Part shown: in pieces, positions 15,527 through 24,128 of the stretch
How the letters are laid out: each line of letters begins with the position of its first letter
Numbering within the stretch: position 1 is the first letter of the stretch
Notes under the pieces: generated by a model
The model's database searches: none
Told to the model about the DNA's origin: nothing
What the model saw: only the letters and a program-made list of their open reading frames with translations
Source: Liquorilactobacillus sucicola DSM 21376 = JCM 15457
GTDB taxonomy: Bacteria; Bacillota; Bacilli; Lactobacillales; Lactobacillaceae
DNA: 64,000 nt
Assembly: GCF_000612445.1 (NCBI RefSeq)
Contig: NZ_BALC01000001.1
Coordinates: 248,001 to 312,000 of the forward strand
Direction of reading: 5' to 3'
Made by a program: the position numbers and the translations under genes

Positions 15527-15835
15527 ATGTACGCAATTATTGAAACAGGTGGCAAACAATTGAAGGTAGAAGCTGGACAAGCTATCTACGTTGAGAAGCT
15601 TGCTGCTGACGCAGGTGAAAAGGTTACTTTTGACCATATTGTTTTAGTAGGTGGAGATAAGACTGTTGTTGGCAAACCATTTATTGATGGTGCTAGTGTT
15701 ACAGGAACAGTTGAAAAACAAGGCCGCGCTAAGAAAGTTGTTACTTTCAAGTACAAGGCTAAAAAACATTCACATACAAAGCAGGGTCATCGTCAACCAT
15801 ATACAAAGGTTGTCATTGACGCTATTAACGCTTAG
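15527..15835 (+). CDS. rplU: 50S ribosomal protein L21
   Basis: A protein of 102 residues starting [18 protein letters not shown], the L21 signature, with the basic C-terminal [19 protein letters not shown] that binds 23S rRNA. The ribosome site AAGGAGGTG is strong. It heads the conserved rplU-prp-rpmA unit and sits behind the leader described above. Confidence 0.98.
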   Translation: MYAIIETGGKQLKVEAGQAIYVEKLAADAGEKVTFDHIVLVGGDKTVVGKPFIDGASVTGTVEKQGRAKKVVTFKYKAKKHSHTKQGHRQPYTKVVIDAINA

Positions 15836-15861
15836 TCAGTGATGAAAGTGAGGCCTTGGAG

Positions 15862-16185
15862 ATGATAAAAGTCCGGTTCTTTAAGAGCAGACAGAGTAGA
15901 TATGGCTTTGAAATAACAGGTCATGCTGATTCTGGCGTGTATGGACAGGATATCGTTTGCGCAGCTGTTTCAGCACTAGCGATCAGTACGATCAATGGGC
16001 TGGAAAAACTTGCGCATACCGATCCCAAGGTTGATGCAAATGAAGAAGAAGGGGGCTATCTGAGGGTTGAACTAAACTCGCAGGAGTTGAGTAACAGTGA
16101 TGCCCAATTATTGCTAGCCAACCTTGAACTTGGTTTGCAGGATATAGAAAAAAATTACGCTAATTACATTAGGATAACCGAATGA
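15862..16185 (+). CDS. prp: ribosomal-processing cysteine protease Prp
   Basis: About 107 residues. The catalytic histidine sits in ITGHADSG and the cysteine in [11 protein letters not shown], the two invariant motifs of Prp. In Firmicutes it removes the N-terminal extension of L27 before assembly. The neighbour downstream is rpmA, whose product indeed has that extension. The ATG at 15862 (GAGG 8 nt upstream) is chosen over a TTG six bases earlier. It lies between rplU and rpmA, the usual order. Confidence 0.93.
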   Translation: MIKVRFFKSRQSRYGFEITGHADSGVYGQDIVCAAVSALAISTINGLEKLAHTDPKVDANEEEGGYLRVELNSQELSNSDAQLLLANLELGLQDIEKNYANYIRITE

Positions 16186-16207
16186 ATACAGGGAGGTGCA
16201 CTTAACT

Positions 16208-16489
16208 ATGTTAATGAACTTACAATTCTTTGCTCATAAAAAGGGTGGTGGTTCCACAGCCAACGGTCGTGATTCAGAATCTAAGCGTTTAGGCGCAAAG
16301 AGTGCTGATGGACAAGTTGTTACAGGTGGTTCTATCCTTTACCGTCAACGCGGAACACGTATCTATCCAGGTGTGAACGTTGGTTTGGGCGGTGACGATA
16401 CATTGTTTGCTAAAGTTAACGGCGTTGTTCGTTTTGAACGTAAAGGTCGTGACAAGAAACAAGTATCAGTTTACCCAGTAGCTGAATAA
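16208..16489 (+). CDS. rpmA: 50S ribosomal protein L27
   Basis: About 93 residues, opening [20 protein letters not shown]. The segment before AHKK is the Firmicutes-type extension cut by Prp after LQFF; the mature N-terminus AHKKGGGS reaches the peptidyl transferase centre. GGAGGTG lies about 10 nt before the chosen ATG. A GTG at 16196 is inside the ribosome site and is rejected. Confidence 0.97.
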   Translation: MLMNLQFFAHKKGGGSTANGRDSESKRLGAKSADGQVVTGGSILYRQRGTRIYPGVNVGLGGDDTLFAKVNGVVRFERKGRDKKQVSVYPVAE

Positions 16490-16508
16490 GATAATTATGT
16501 TTCATTAT

Positions 16509-16549
16509 AAGACCAATGCGAGACAGACCGTTTTGTGTTGGTCTTTTTT
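16509..16549 (+). terminator. terminator after rpmA
   Basis: Arms AAGACCAA (16509-16516) and TTGGTCTT (16538-16545) are followed by a T-run. Confidence 0.75.
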
Positions 16550-16608
16550 GTTTTTTCATGACTGCTTTTTGGAGATGAGCAAATGAGGCTGAAAGAATTA
16601 CGAAATTA

Positions 16609-17649
16609 TTGGCTCTGTTGGAACAAATGAGCCTCGATTCTTTTTTAGTAACGAATCCGATAAACATCTTTTATTTAAGTGGATTCACTGGCGATGCAGG
16701 AGTTCTACTACTCACAAATGAAGAACGGTATCTGATAACAGACAGCCGCTTTGAACAGCAGGTTCAGGAAGAGCTGACGGGGTGGAAGATAAAAATCAGT
16801 CGTGACTATATTGGAACAGCTTGTAAGTTGGCTGAACAGTTGGGCTTAGTTGCACTGGGGTTTGAAGATACATTGACTTACCGACAGTACGATTATTTGG
16901 ATGAAACTGCAGTTTGCGACATTGTTCCATTGGAAAATGTGATTGAAAGTCTGCGTTCGGTTAAGGAACCTGCTGAAATTCAAATTATCAGAGAAGCAGC
17001 GGCACTAGCAGGCAGATGCTATCGTTCATTTTTAGAAGTTATTAAACCTGGTTGTACCGAGATAGAGTTGGCAAATTGGGTCGATAATTATATGAAGAAA
17101 AACGGAGCTAGCGAAAGCTCATTTGCGACAATAGTTGCTGCTGGTGAAAGAACTGCTTGGCCACATGCTGTTGCATCTTCGCAGCGAGTCAACCAAAACG
17201 ATCTGGTGACTTTGGATTTTGGTTATTATTACCAAGGCTACACTTCAGATGTAACACGAACTTTTGCTCTTGGTGCTCAGTCAGATGATGTTAAAAAAAT
17301 GTATGATGTTGTTTTGCAGGCGCAGCAGCGTACGATTGCAGCAGTTCGCGCGGGCGCTACAGGACAAGAGTTGGACGAAATCGGGCGTTCATATATCGAA
17401 AGCAAAGGTTTTGGCGCTTTTTTCAACCATGGAATGGGCCACGGAATTGGTTTAGATATACACGAATTGCCTAATATCGGGCAAGGATTTGCGACTGAAT
17501 TGCAGGCAGGGCAGGTCATTACGATCGAACCAGGGATCTATGTTCCTGGTACTGGCGGTGTCAGAATAGAAGATGATATCCTAGTTACAGAAAACGGTTT
17601 TGAGATCTTAACGGATTTTCAACGCAGCTATAGAGAGATCAGAGGATAG
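16609..17649 (+). CDS. pepP: M24-family Xaa-Pro aminopeptidase; start disturbed
   Basis: A metallopeptidase that releases N-terminal residues before proline. It has a creatinase-like N-domain (LVTNPINIFYLSGFTG), then the pita-bread catalytic domain with metal ligands in LDFGYYYQGYTSDVTRTF, HGMGHGIGLDIHE, IEPGIY and GVRIEDD. The frame is open from 16579 and reads NEAERITKLLALLEQM, the normal start of the family, but without an initiator. An ATG at 16583 behind GGAG is one base out of frame. A one-base deletion just after that start codon is the likely cause. Otherwise translation would begin at TTG 16609 or ATG 16630, losing part of the first helix. It precedes efp, as in many Firmicutes. Confidence 0.88.
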   Translation: MALLEQMSLDSFLVTNPINIFYLSGFTGDAGVLLLTNEERYLITDSRFEQQVQEELTGWKIKISRDYIGTACKLAEQLGLVALGFEDTLTYRQYDYLDETAVCDIVPLENVIESLRSVKEPAEIQIIREAAALAGRCYRSFLEVIKPGCTEIELANWVDNYMKKNGASESSFATIVAAGERTAWPHAVASSQRVNQNDLVTLDFGYYYQGYTSDVTRTFALGAQSDDVKKMYDVVLQAQQRTIAAVRAGATGQELDEIGRSYIESKGFGAFFNHGMGHGIGLDIHELPNIGQGFATELQAGQVITIEPGIYVPGTGGVRIEDDILVTENGFEILTDFQRSYREIRG

Positions 17650-17781
17650 ACTTGCATTTTATGGGTTTTTATTGATATTATTAACTGTAATCAATTGAAT
17701 CTGAAAAAGCATGCTTAAGTCTTTCCGGCTGTAAAGAGTGTTAAAAGGGCATATAATTCAGAGATTTGTAGGAGGAACATT

Positions 17782-18339
17782 ATGATTTCAGTAAACGAAT
17801 TCAAAAACGGATTGACCATCGAGGTGAATGGTGAACTCTGGCGTGTGGTGGAGTTTCAGCATGTTAAACCTGGAAAGGGCAGTGCGTTTGTGCGTTCAAA
17901 ACTCAAGAATTTAAGAACTGGTGCTGTTCAAGAAAAAACTTTCCGTGCAGGTGAAAAAGTTGAGCGGGCTCAAATTGATAACCGTAAAATGCAGTACTTA
18001 TATGCAGATGGCACGAGCTATGTTTTTATGGATACAGAGACATATGAACAATTGGAGCTGCCAGAAGAAAAAATCAAAAATGAATTGAACTATTTGAAGG
18101 AAAACATGCAAGTCAGCATTATTATGTATGGCAATGAAACCTTAGGGGTGGATCTTCCTAATACAGTTGATTTGAAAGTAACTTCAACAGAACCAGGTAT
18201 TAAGGGTGATACGGCTTCGGGCGGATCAAAACCTGCTACAATGGAAACCGGTCTGATCGTACAAGTACCGTTTTTCGTCAATGAAGACGATGTTTTGACG
18301 ATCAATACGCAGGATGGAAGTTACGTTTCCCGTGCCTAA
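17782..18339 (+). CDS. efp: translation elongation factor P
   Basis: A protein of 185 residues with the three OB-like domains of EF-P, which rescues ribosomes stalled at polyproline. The tip loop is [10 protein letters not shown] with the modifiable lysine near residue 32. The C-terminal signature [11 protein letters not shown] is intact. AGGAGG precedes the ATG. It is followed 21 bp later by yqhY and nusB, the standard order. Confidence 0.97.
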   Translation: MISVNEFKNGLTIEVNGELWRVVEFQHVKPGKGSAFVRSKLKNLRTGAVQEKTFRAGEKVERAQIDNRKMQYLYADGTSYVFMDTETYEQLELPEEKIKNELNYLKENMQVSIIMYGNETLGVDLPNTVDLKVTSTEPGIKGDTASGGSKPATMETGLIVQVPFFVNEDDVLTINTQDGSYVSRA

Positions 18340-18360
18340 AGTTTAAAGGAGGTACTGTCG

Positions 18361-18791
18361 ATGGCTGAAAGTAAAAGTATTGTTTTGGCGAGTCAAAACC
18401 CACGTTGGGTCAAATAGAAGTTGCACCTGAGGTTATTGAAATTATAGCAGGGATCGCAGCTAATCAAGTCGAAGGTGTTTATTCGATGCGGGGCTCGTTG
18501 GCAAACAGTCTGAATGAATTGTTTGGACGCAAGAGCCGTGGCAAGGGTATAAAGCTTGAGCAAGACGGTGACAAGTTGGGTGTTGAGATTTATGTTTTTC
18601 TTAACTATGGTGTGTCTGTTCCTAAAGTTGCACTGGAAATTCAAGAAAAAGTCAAACAGCAATTATTGTTTATGACGGGATTGAATCTTGAAACGGTTGA
18701 TGTATATGTTCAAGGGGTAGTCCCTGAAAAGCAGGCCCAAGGTGTGGATCCGGATGACTTGTTTGGTGAGGAAAATGGTGACAGTAAGTGA
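18361..18791 (+). pseudogene. Asp23/Gls24 family protein YqhY, frameshifted near the start
   Basis: From ATG 18361 (behind AAAGGAGG) the frame reads MAESKSIVLASQNP and then stops. From about 18402 the next frame continues TLGQIEVAPEVIEIIAGIA and the whole Asp23 domain (VEGVYSMRG, YGVSVPKVA, QEKVKQQLL, VDVYVQGVVP). One missing base (probably CCAACG read as CCACG) joins them perfectly. In Firmicutes this protein sits between efp/acc genes and nusB; its loss in Bacillus disturbs acetyl-CoA carboxylase control. A second Asp23 paralogue is encoded at 58.9 kb in the AmaP operon. The gene is probably intact in the organism. Confidence 0.85.
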
Positions 18792-19228
18792 GCATGACAA
18801 GACATACTATTCGCCGGGTTGTTTTTCAAATACTTTTTGCGCTTGAAAGCAACTCTGAAACTAATATAAAAGAACTATATACAGAGATTCAAAGTGAAGA
18901 TGAGACGAGAGTGGATTCAGAAATGCCTTCTTATTTAGAAACGCTGGTGAATGGTGTTTCGACTCAAAAAGAAGAGCTCGATCAAGTTATTGCCTCTCAT
19001 CTGAGCAATAAGTGGAGTATTTCGCGTCTGAATAAAACTGACCTGCTTATTTTGCGTATCGCAATTTATGAAGCAAAATTTGCGGATGGAGTACCTGCCA
19101 GAGTAGCGATCAATGAAGCATTGCAGTTGTCAAAGGAGTTCAGCGACGAAAAATCGCGACGCTTTATAAATGGAGTGCTGTCGAACTTGGTAACTGAGAC
19201 AAACAATGATGCAGAACAATCTAATTAA
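18788..19228 (+). CDS. nusB: transcription antitermination factor NusB
   Basis: An all-helical protein of 146 residues beginning TRHTIRRVVFQILFALE, with the family core RLNKTDLLILRIAIYE and VPARVAINEALQLSKEF. It binds boxA RNA with S10 in rRNA antitermination. It overlaps the yqhY stop by 4 nt. GTG 18788 and ATG 18794 are both possible starts. Confidence 0.96.
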   Translation: MSMTRHTIRRVVFQILFALESNSETNIKELYTEIQSEDETRVDSEMPSYLETLVNGVSTQKEELDQVIASHLSNKWSISRLNKTDLLILRIAIYEAKFADGVPARVAINEALQLSKEFSDEKSRRFINGVLSNLVTETNNDAEQSN

Positions 19229-19392
19229 AACCATCCAAAGATTCAGTATAGGAATGAGCGATTGGGGCTAGTGTGTGTGTTAGCCCTGACCGCTTATTTA
19301 TTTGTAATTCTAAACGAGTTGGATTGGTCTATAGAAAAAAAAGAAGATATGCTAAAATATACCTTAAGCAAACAATGATGAGGATGAGAAGA

Positions 19393-20271
19393 ATGGTCGC
19401 AAAACTGTTAGATGGAAAAAAAGTAGCTAAAGAAATTCGTGATGCTTTAAAAAAAAGAGTAGAAGAACTACATAAAAAAGGTATCAGGCCTAAACTAGTG
19501 GTAATCCTAGTGGGTGAAGATGGTGCAAGTAAGGTGTACGTTCGTAATAAACATCGTGCAGCTGAAAAAATTGGAATTGAAACAGCTGATGTTAAATTAC
19601 CACAAGACATTACAGAAAAAGAATTGCTTTCAATTGTAAAAAAATATAATGAAGACGATTCAGTCCATGGAATACTTGTCCAACTGCCTTTGCCTGCACA
19701 AATAAATGAGGAAAAGGTAACGTGTGCAATCGCGCCTGAAAAAGATGTTGATGGGTTTCACCCCATCAACATTGGTCACTTATTCATGAATGCTCCGCGT
19801 TCGCTGCCGTGCACACCGCATGGAATTATGAAGTTTTTCGAGAAATACGATTTGCCGCTGGCAGGGCAGAATGTTGTCATTGTTGGTCGCAGCAATATCG
19901 TTGGACGGCCGCTGGCAGCGTTGATGCTCAACCATGATGCCACAGTGACAGTTACGCACAGCAAGACTAAAAATCTTGCACAATTTACACGACAAGCTGA
20001 TATTTTGATTGCAGCGGTTGGGCGTGCGGATTTTATTAAAAGAGAAGATGTCAAACCTGGAGCAGTTGTAATCGATGTTGGCATGAACAGAAATGCTGAT
20101 GGAAAACTAGTTGGTGATGTTGCACAGCAGGGAGTGAGTGAAGTGGCTTCTTATATCACTCCGGTTCCTGGGGGAGTGGGGCCGATGACAATAGCGATGT
20201 TAATGGAACAAACAGTCGAATTTGCAGAACGAGGTGTTCAGATTGCCAACAGAAAAGTATCTCACGGTTAG
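19393..20271 (+). CDS. folD: bifunctional methylene-THF dehydrogenase / cyclohydrolase
   Basis: A protein of 292 residues converting 5,10-methylene-THF to 10-formyl-THF. It has the active-site lysine region KVYVRNKHRAAEKIGI, the HGILVQLPLP loop, the PEKDVDGFHP motif, the Rossmann loop VGRSNIVGRPLA and PVPGGVGPMTIAML. The ATG at 19393 has an AGGATGA site; upstream in-frame codons are not conserved-looking. Its 3' end overlaps the xseA start by 29 nt. Confidence 0.97.
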   Translation: MVAKLLDGKKVAKEIRDALKKRVEELHKKGIRPKLVVILVGEDGASKVYVRNKHRAAEKIGIETADVKLPQDITEKELLSIVKKYNEDDSVHGILVQLPLPAQINEEKVTCAIAPEKDVDGFHPINIGHLFMNAPRSLPCTPHGIMKFFEKYDLPLAGQNVVIVGRSNIVGRPLAALMLNHDATVTVTHSKTKNLAQFTRQADILIAAVGRADFIKREDVKPGAVVIDVGMNRNADGKLVGDVAQQGVSEVASYITPVPGGVGPMTIAMLMEQTVEFAERGVQIANRKVSHG

Positions 20272-21589
20272 CGCTTTAACAAAATATTTAAAGCGCAAGT
20301 TTGATGCAGATCCTACCTGGGACGCGTTTATCTTACAGGCGAGATCTCAAATTTCCGCATGCGTCCTAATGCCCATCAATACTTCAGCTTGAAAGATGAG
20401 CGTGCGAAGATCAGTGCCATTATGTTTCGTTCGTCTTTTGCAAAAGTGAAATTTCAACGAAGAAGGGATGAAGGTTTTGGTGGTCGGACGCATTTCACTT
20501 TATGAAGCAACTGGAAATTATCAAATTTATGTTGAAAAAATGGAACCAGATGGAGTTGGTGCGCTGTATCAAGCATATGAGCAATTGAAGAAAAAGCTTG
20601 CTGCTGAAGGCCTTTTCTCGGCTCCTAAACGAGCGTTGCCGCTTTTTCCACAGAGAATAGCTGTGATTACAAGCCGTTCGGGTGCAGTGATCAAGGATAT
20701 CATGACAACGGTCCGACGGCGGTACCCAATTGCACAGTTGGTATTGTTTCCTGCCCTTGTTCAGGGTGAGAGTGCGGCCACCGACATTGTGGAAAAAATT
20801 CATAGTGTTGAGCGCACTGGTAATTTCGATACTCTAATAATTGGTCGCGGGGGCGGATCGATTGAAGATTTATGGCCCTTCAATGAAGAGATGGTTGCAC
20901 GAGCCATCTTTGATTGCCCAATCCCCATTATTTCATCTGTGGGTCATGAAACAGATACAACCATTGCTGATTTGGTGGCAGATGTCAGAGCGGCGACTCC
21001 CACAGCAGCAGCTGAACTGGCTGTACCGGTGTTGAGTGATGAGTTGTTAAAAATCAACCAAATCAAGCTAAGACTTTATCAGGCATTCAAGTCTGAATTA
21101 AAAATAAAAAGACAACAATTAGCTAAGTTGCAGTCTTCTTATGTTTTTCAACAGCCTGAGCGGTTATACGAAGGTTATTTGCAAAAACTCGATTATTTTG
21201 ATAAACGAGCAGAACAAGCGGTACAGGCAATATTCACCCAAAATGAACGGCAGCTGACCCGAATCCTAGCTCGTTTGCGCAATGTTGCCCCCATCGAAAG
21301 TGTTCGTTTGAATGAAAAAAGAGTCGAATATTTGCAAGAAAGGCTATGCAAGGCTGGAACAGCGGTTCTTGAGCAGAAGCAGCAGCATGTTAAAACAGCA
21401 ATTGTTAGTTTAGACATGTTGAGCCCTTTGAAAATCATGGCCCGTGGGTTCAGCTATGTTTCACAGGACAAACAAGTTATTAAGTCGGTCAAACAAATAG
21501 CTCCAAAACAAGAGATTGATATTCATTTTGCAGATGGAACAGCCTCTGCGGAAATAAAAAAAATTAAGGAGGAACAAAATAATGGCTGA
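20243..21589 (+). pseudogene. xseA: exodeoxyribonuclease VII large subunit, two frame breaks
   Basis: The gene starts at TTG 20243 (GAGGTG 7 nt before) as [24 protein letters not shown]. Near 20315 the frame slips by one base (CCTTAC apparently read as CCTAC) and continues [44 protein letters not shown]. Near 20458 it slips back, giving [13 protein letters not shown] and the intact remainder, including the catalytic domain (PQRIAVITSRSGAVIKD, IIGRGGGSIEDLWPFN, SSVGHETDTTIADLVAD) and the C-terminal coiled coil. Reconstructed length of about 448 residues is normal. With XseB it degrades single-stranded DNA. It overlaps folD upstream and xseB downstream. Two compensating errors within 140 bp point to consensus error. 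Confidence 0.88.
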
Positions 21590-21815
21590 TAAACCAACAT
21601 TTGAGGAAAACTTGAGTGAACTCGAAGAAATCGTACAAAAATTAGAACAAGGCGATATTCCACTTGAAAAATCACTTGAGAAATTTCAACGCGGAATGGA
21701 ACTGAGTAAGCAATTGCAAGCAAAACTTGAAAATGCAGAGAAAACTCTGACCAAAGTGATGGATCAGAACGGCAACGAAGAAAAATTTGAACGGGATGAC
21801 AACGATGAAGACTGA
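21582..21815 (+). CDS. xseB: exodeoxyribonuclease VII small subunit
   Basis: A helical hairpin protein of 77 residues with [19 protein letters not shown] and [18 protein letters not shown], the family signature. AAGGAGG precedes the ATG. It overlaps xseA by 8 nt and the next gene by 11 nt. Confidence 0.95.
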   Translation: MADKPTFEENLSELEEIVQKLEQGDIPLEKSLEKFQRGMELSKQLQAKLENAEKTLTKVMDQNGNEEKFERDDNDED

Positions 21816-22701
21816 GTTGGAAAATTTTCAAGCACAGCAACTACCGCAACTCAACCACTATCTTGAAAGTTATTTAGCAAATCTGCGCGGTGAGCAGACG
21901 CTTAAGGATGCGATGAGTTATTCAGTTTCTGCTGGCGGAAAAAGGATCAGGCCGCTGCTCATCCTAGCTGTTTGCAGTGAAGCAGGCAGAGACCTAGATG
22001 AGGGTGTCTATGCTGTCGCCAGCAGCCTTGAGTTATTGCATACTTATTCTTTGATCCATGATGACCTGCCTGAGATGGATAACGACGATCTGCGGCGCGG
22101 TCGTTTGACGAATCATAAAAAGTTTGGACAAGCGATGGCTGTATTGGCGGGAGACGGTTTGTTAACGACCGCTTTTGAATGTATCGGTAAAGCCGATTTG
22201 AATGGTGATACTAAGTCCAAATTAATGACAGCATTAGCAGTCGCAGCTGGACCACAGGGCATGGTAAGTGGACAGGTTGCGGATATTGAGGGAGAGAAGA
22301 AGCACCTCACACTTAGACAGCTCCAACAGCTTCACCAGCGTAAAACAGGGGCACTAATTGATTATGCATGTTACGCGGGCTGCGTTTTAAGCGGTTTACC
22401 GGCAGATCAGCAAGAGCAGCTGCATCGATTTGCGGCGGCTTTTGGCCTTGCTTTTCAGATTTATGATGATATTTTGGATGTTGTAGCAACAAAAGAGCAG
22501 CTGGGTAAGGCTGTGCACAAAGATCAGTCAGAGAATAAAAATACATATCCGGGCTTAGTTGGGCTTGAGGGTGCTTATCAGCAGCTTGAAGAGGCCATAT
22601 CCCAAGCTAAGGATAGTTTGGCTGCTGTGAGAGAATTAGGCTTAAAGACAGAATTGTTAAGCGGGTTTTTAGATTACTTTGTAAGAAGGAAGAATGAATG
22701 A
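21805..22701 (+). CDS. ispA: farnesyl/geranylgeranyl diphosphate synthase family
   Basis: A trans-prenyltransferase of about 298 residues. First aspartate-rich motif [10 protein letters not shown], second motif QIYDDILD, and the GGKRIRP substrate loop are present. The length-determining region before the first motif ([12 protein letters not shown]) fits a farnesyl-type product. It uses IPP/DMAPP from the mevalonate pathway to make the precursor for UppS, also in this window. The ATG at 21805 is preferred because GGGATGA lies upstream. Position between xseB and tlyA is standard. Confidence 0.93.
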   Translation: MKTELENFQAQQLPQLNHYLESYLANLRGEQTLKDAMSYSVSAGGKRIRPLLILAVCSEAGRDLDEGVYAVASSLELLHTYSLIHDDLPEMDNDDLRRGRLTNHKKFGQAMAVLAGDGLLTTAFECIGKADLNGDTKSKLMTALAVAAGPQGMVSGQVADIEGEKKHLTLRQLQQLHQRKTGALIDYACYAGCVLSGLPADQQEQLHRFAAAFGLAFQIYDDILDVVATKEQLGKAVHKDQSENKNTYPGLVGLEGAYQQLEEAISQAKDSLAAVRELGLKTELLSGFLDYFVRRKNE

Positions 22702-23510
22702 AAAAGGAACGAGTTGATGTTTTACTTGTTAAGCAAGGATTGTTTGCCACACGTGAACAAGCCAAAAGGGCAGTCATGGCTGGCGAGATCTTAGGCAAGA
22801 ATGAAGAACGGCTTGATAAGCCAGGCATGAAAATCGATGATTCTACAGAATTGCATTTTAAGGGCGTTAAAATGCCCTTTGTCAGCCGTGGTGGTTTTAA
22901 GTTGGATAAGGCATTAAAAGTTTTTAATTTGACAGTTCAAGATAAGATCGTCTTGGACATCGGTTCATCAACTGGCGGTTTTACGGATGTTGCACTGCAG
23001 AATGGTGCAAGATTGAGTTATGCATTGGATGTTGGCACTAACCAGCTGGCATGGAAAATACGCCAGGATCCACGTGTAATTGTCATGGAAAACACCAATT
23101 TTCGTTACAGCAAGTTGGCAGATTTTACACATGGACAACCTAGTTTTGCGACTATAGATGTCTCCTTTATCTCACTTGAACTAATATTGCCGCCCTTGCA
23201 CCAGATACTGCTTCCTGGCGGAGATGTGGTAGCCTTGATCAAGCCGCAATTCGAAGCGGGCAAGGAGAACGTGGGTAAGCATGGTATCGTGCGAGACGAA
23301 AATGTGCATAAAAAGGTCCTGCAAAAAATTATTGTTTTTGCGGTCGCAGCAGGCTATGATGTCTGCGGACTTGATTTTTCACCTATCACAGGCGGAGAAG
23401 GCAATATTGAATTTTTAATTCATTTGCGTAGTACCGCCCAAGATGCACACTTGTCTGAAGAGGTTGATGTTGAAACTGTGCTTGAAGCAGCGTATGCATC
23501 TTTGAAGTAA
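22698..23510 (+). CDS. tlyA: TlyA-family rRNA (cytidine-2'-O)-methyltransferase
   Basis: A protein of 270 residues with an N-terminal S4 RNA-binding domain ([20 protein letters not shown]) followed by an FtsJ-like SAM methyltransferase (LDIGSSTGGFTDVALQNGA; ATIDVSFISLELILP; VALIKPQFEAG). It methylates ribose 2'-O in rRNA; some members are called hemolysins for historical reasons. It overlaps ispA by 4 nt and precedes argR, as in Bacillus. Confidence 0.93.
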   Translation: MKKERVDVLLVKQGLFATREQAKRAVMAGEILGKNEERLDKPGMKIDDSTELHFKGVKMPFVSRGGFKLDKALKVFNLTVQDKIVLDIGSSTGGFTDVALQNGARLSYALDVGTNQLAWKIRQDPRVIVMENTNFRYSKLADFTHGQPSFATIDVSFISLELILPPLHQILLPGGDVVALIKPQFEAGKENVGKHGIVRDENVHKKVLQKIIVFAVAAGYDVCGLDFSPITGGEGNIEFLIHLRSTAQDAHLSEEVDVETVLEAAYASLK

Positions 23511-23611
23511 GTCTGTTTCTGTTTTTAAATACAGTTATTCTTTAATATTTATGCAATATAGGCTATTATTAGAAATAAATGCGAATCTTATTATAGAGGT
23601 TGGTGACTGTG

Positions 23612-24064
23612 ATGCGCAAGCAAGATAGACAAAAAGCAATAAAGACGCTAATACAACAAAATAGTATCGAGCGACAAGAGGATATTGTCAAGCTTTTGAG
23701 AGAACAGGGGATTGAGGTAACGCAGGCAACTATTTCTCGCGATATTAAAGAGATGCAACTGATTAAATTGCCATCACCTGAAGGAAATTATCACTACAGC
23801 ATGCCGACTGAAAAAAAGATGGATGCCGAGAAGAAATTGCAGCATACACTGCATGACGCATATGTTTCTTCCAAAGTGCAGGGTGAGTTTTTCCTAATTA
23901 AAGTGTTGCCTGGAAATGGCCCGGCAGTAGCTAGCTTGATAGATCAGCTTAAACTGGAACAGATTTTTGGAACTATCGGAGATGATGACACTGTGCTGGT
24001 GATATCAACATCAACGGAGAAAACACTCGAAACACAGAAATTACTGTTGGATATGACGGAGTAA
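23612..24064 (+). CDS. argR: arginine repressor ArgR/AhrC
   Basis: About 150 residues. The N-terminal winged helix is IQQNSIERQEDIVKLLREQG then VTQATISRDIKEMQLIK. The C-terminal oligomerisation and arginine-binding domain ends GTIGDDDTVLVIS with the GDD motif. No arginine biosynthesis gene is nearby; the argR-recN linkage is an old Firmicutes arrangement. GGTGA just before ATG 23612 sets the start; GTG 23609 is an alternative. Confidence 0.93.
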   Translation: MRKQDRQKAIKTLIQQNSIERQEDIVKLLREQGIEVTQATISRDIKEMQLIKLPSPEGNYHYSMPTEKKMDAEKKLQHTLHDAYVSSKVQGEFFLIKVLPGNGPAVASLIDQLKLEQIFGTIGDDDTVLVISTSTEKTLETQKLLLDMTE

Positions 24065-24128
24065 GGACTTTTTAAAATCAAATGATTATGATTGTTATCC
24101 AGTTGGAGATAATCAAAGGGATGGTTCA

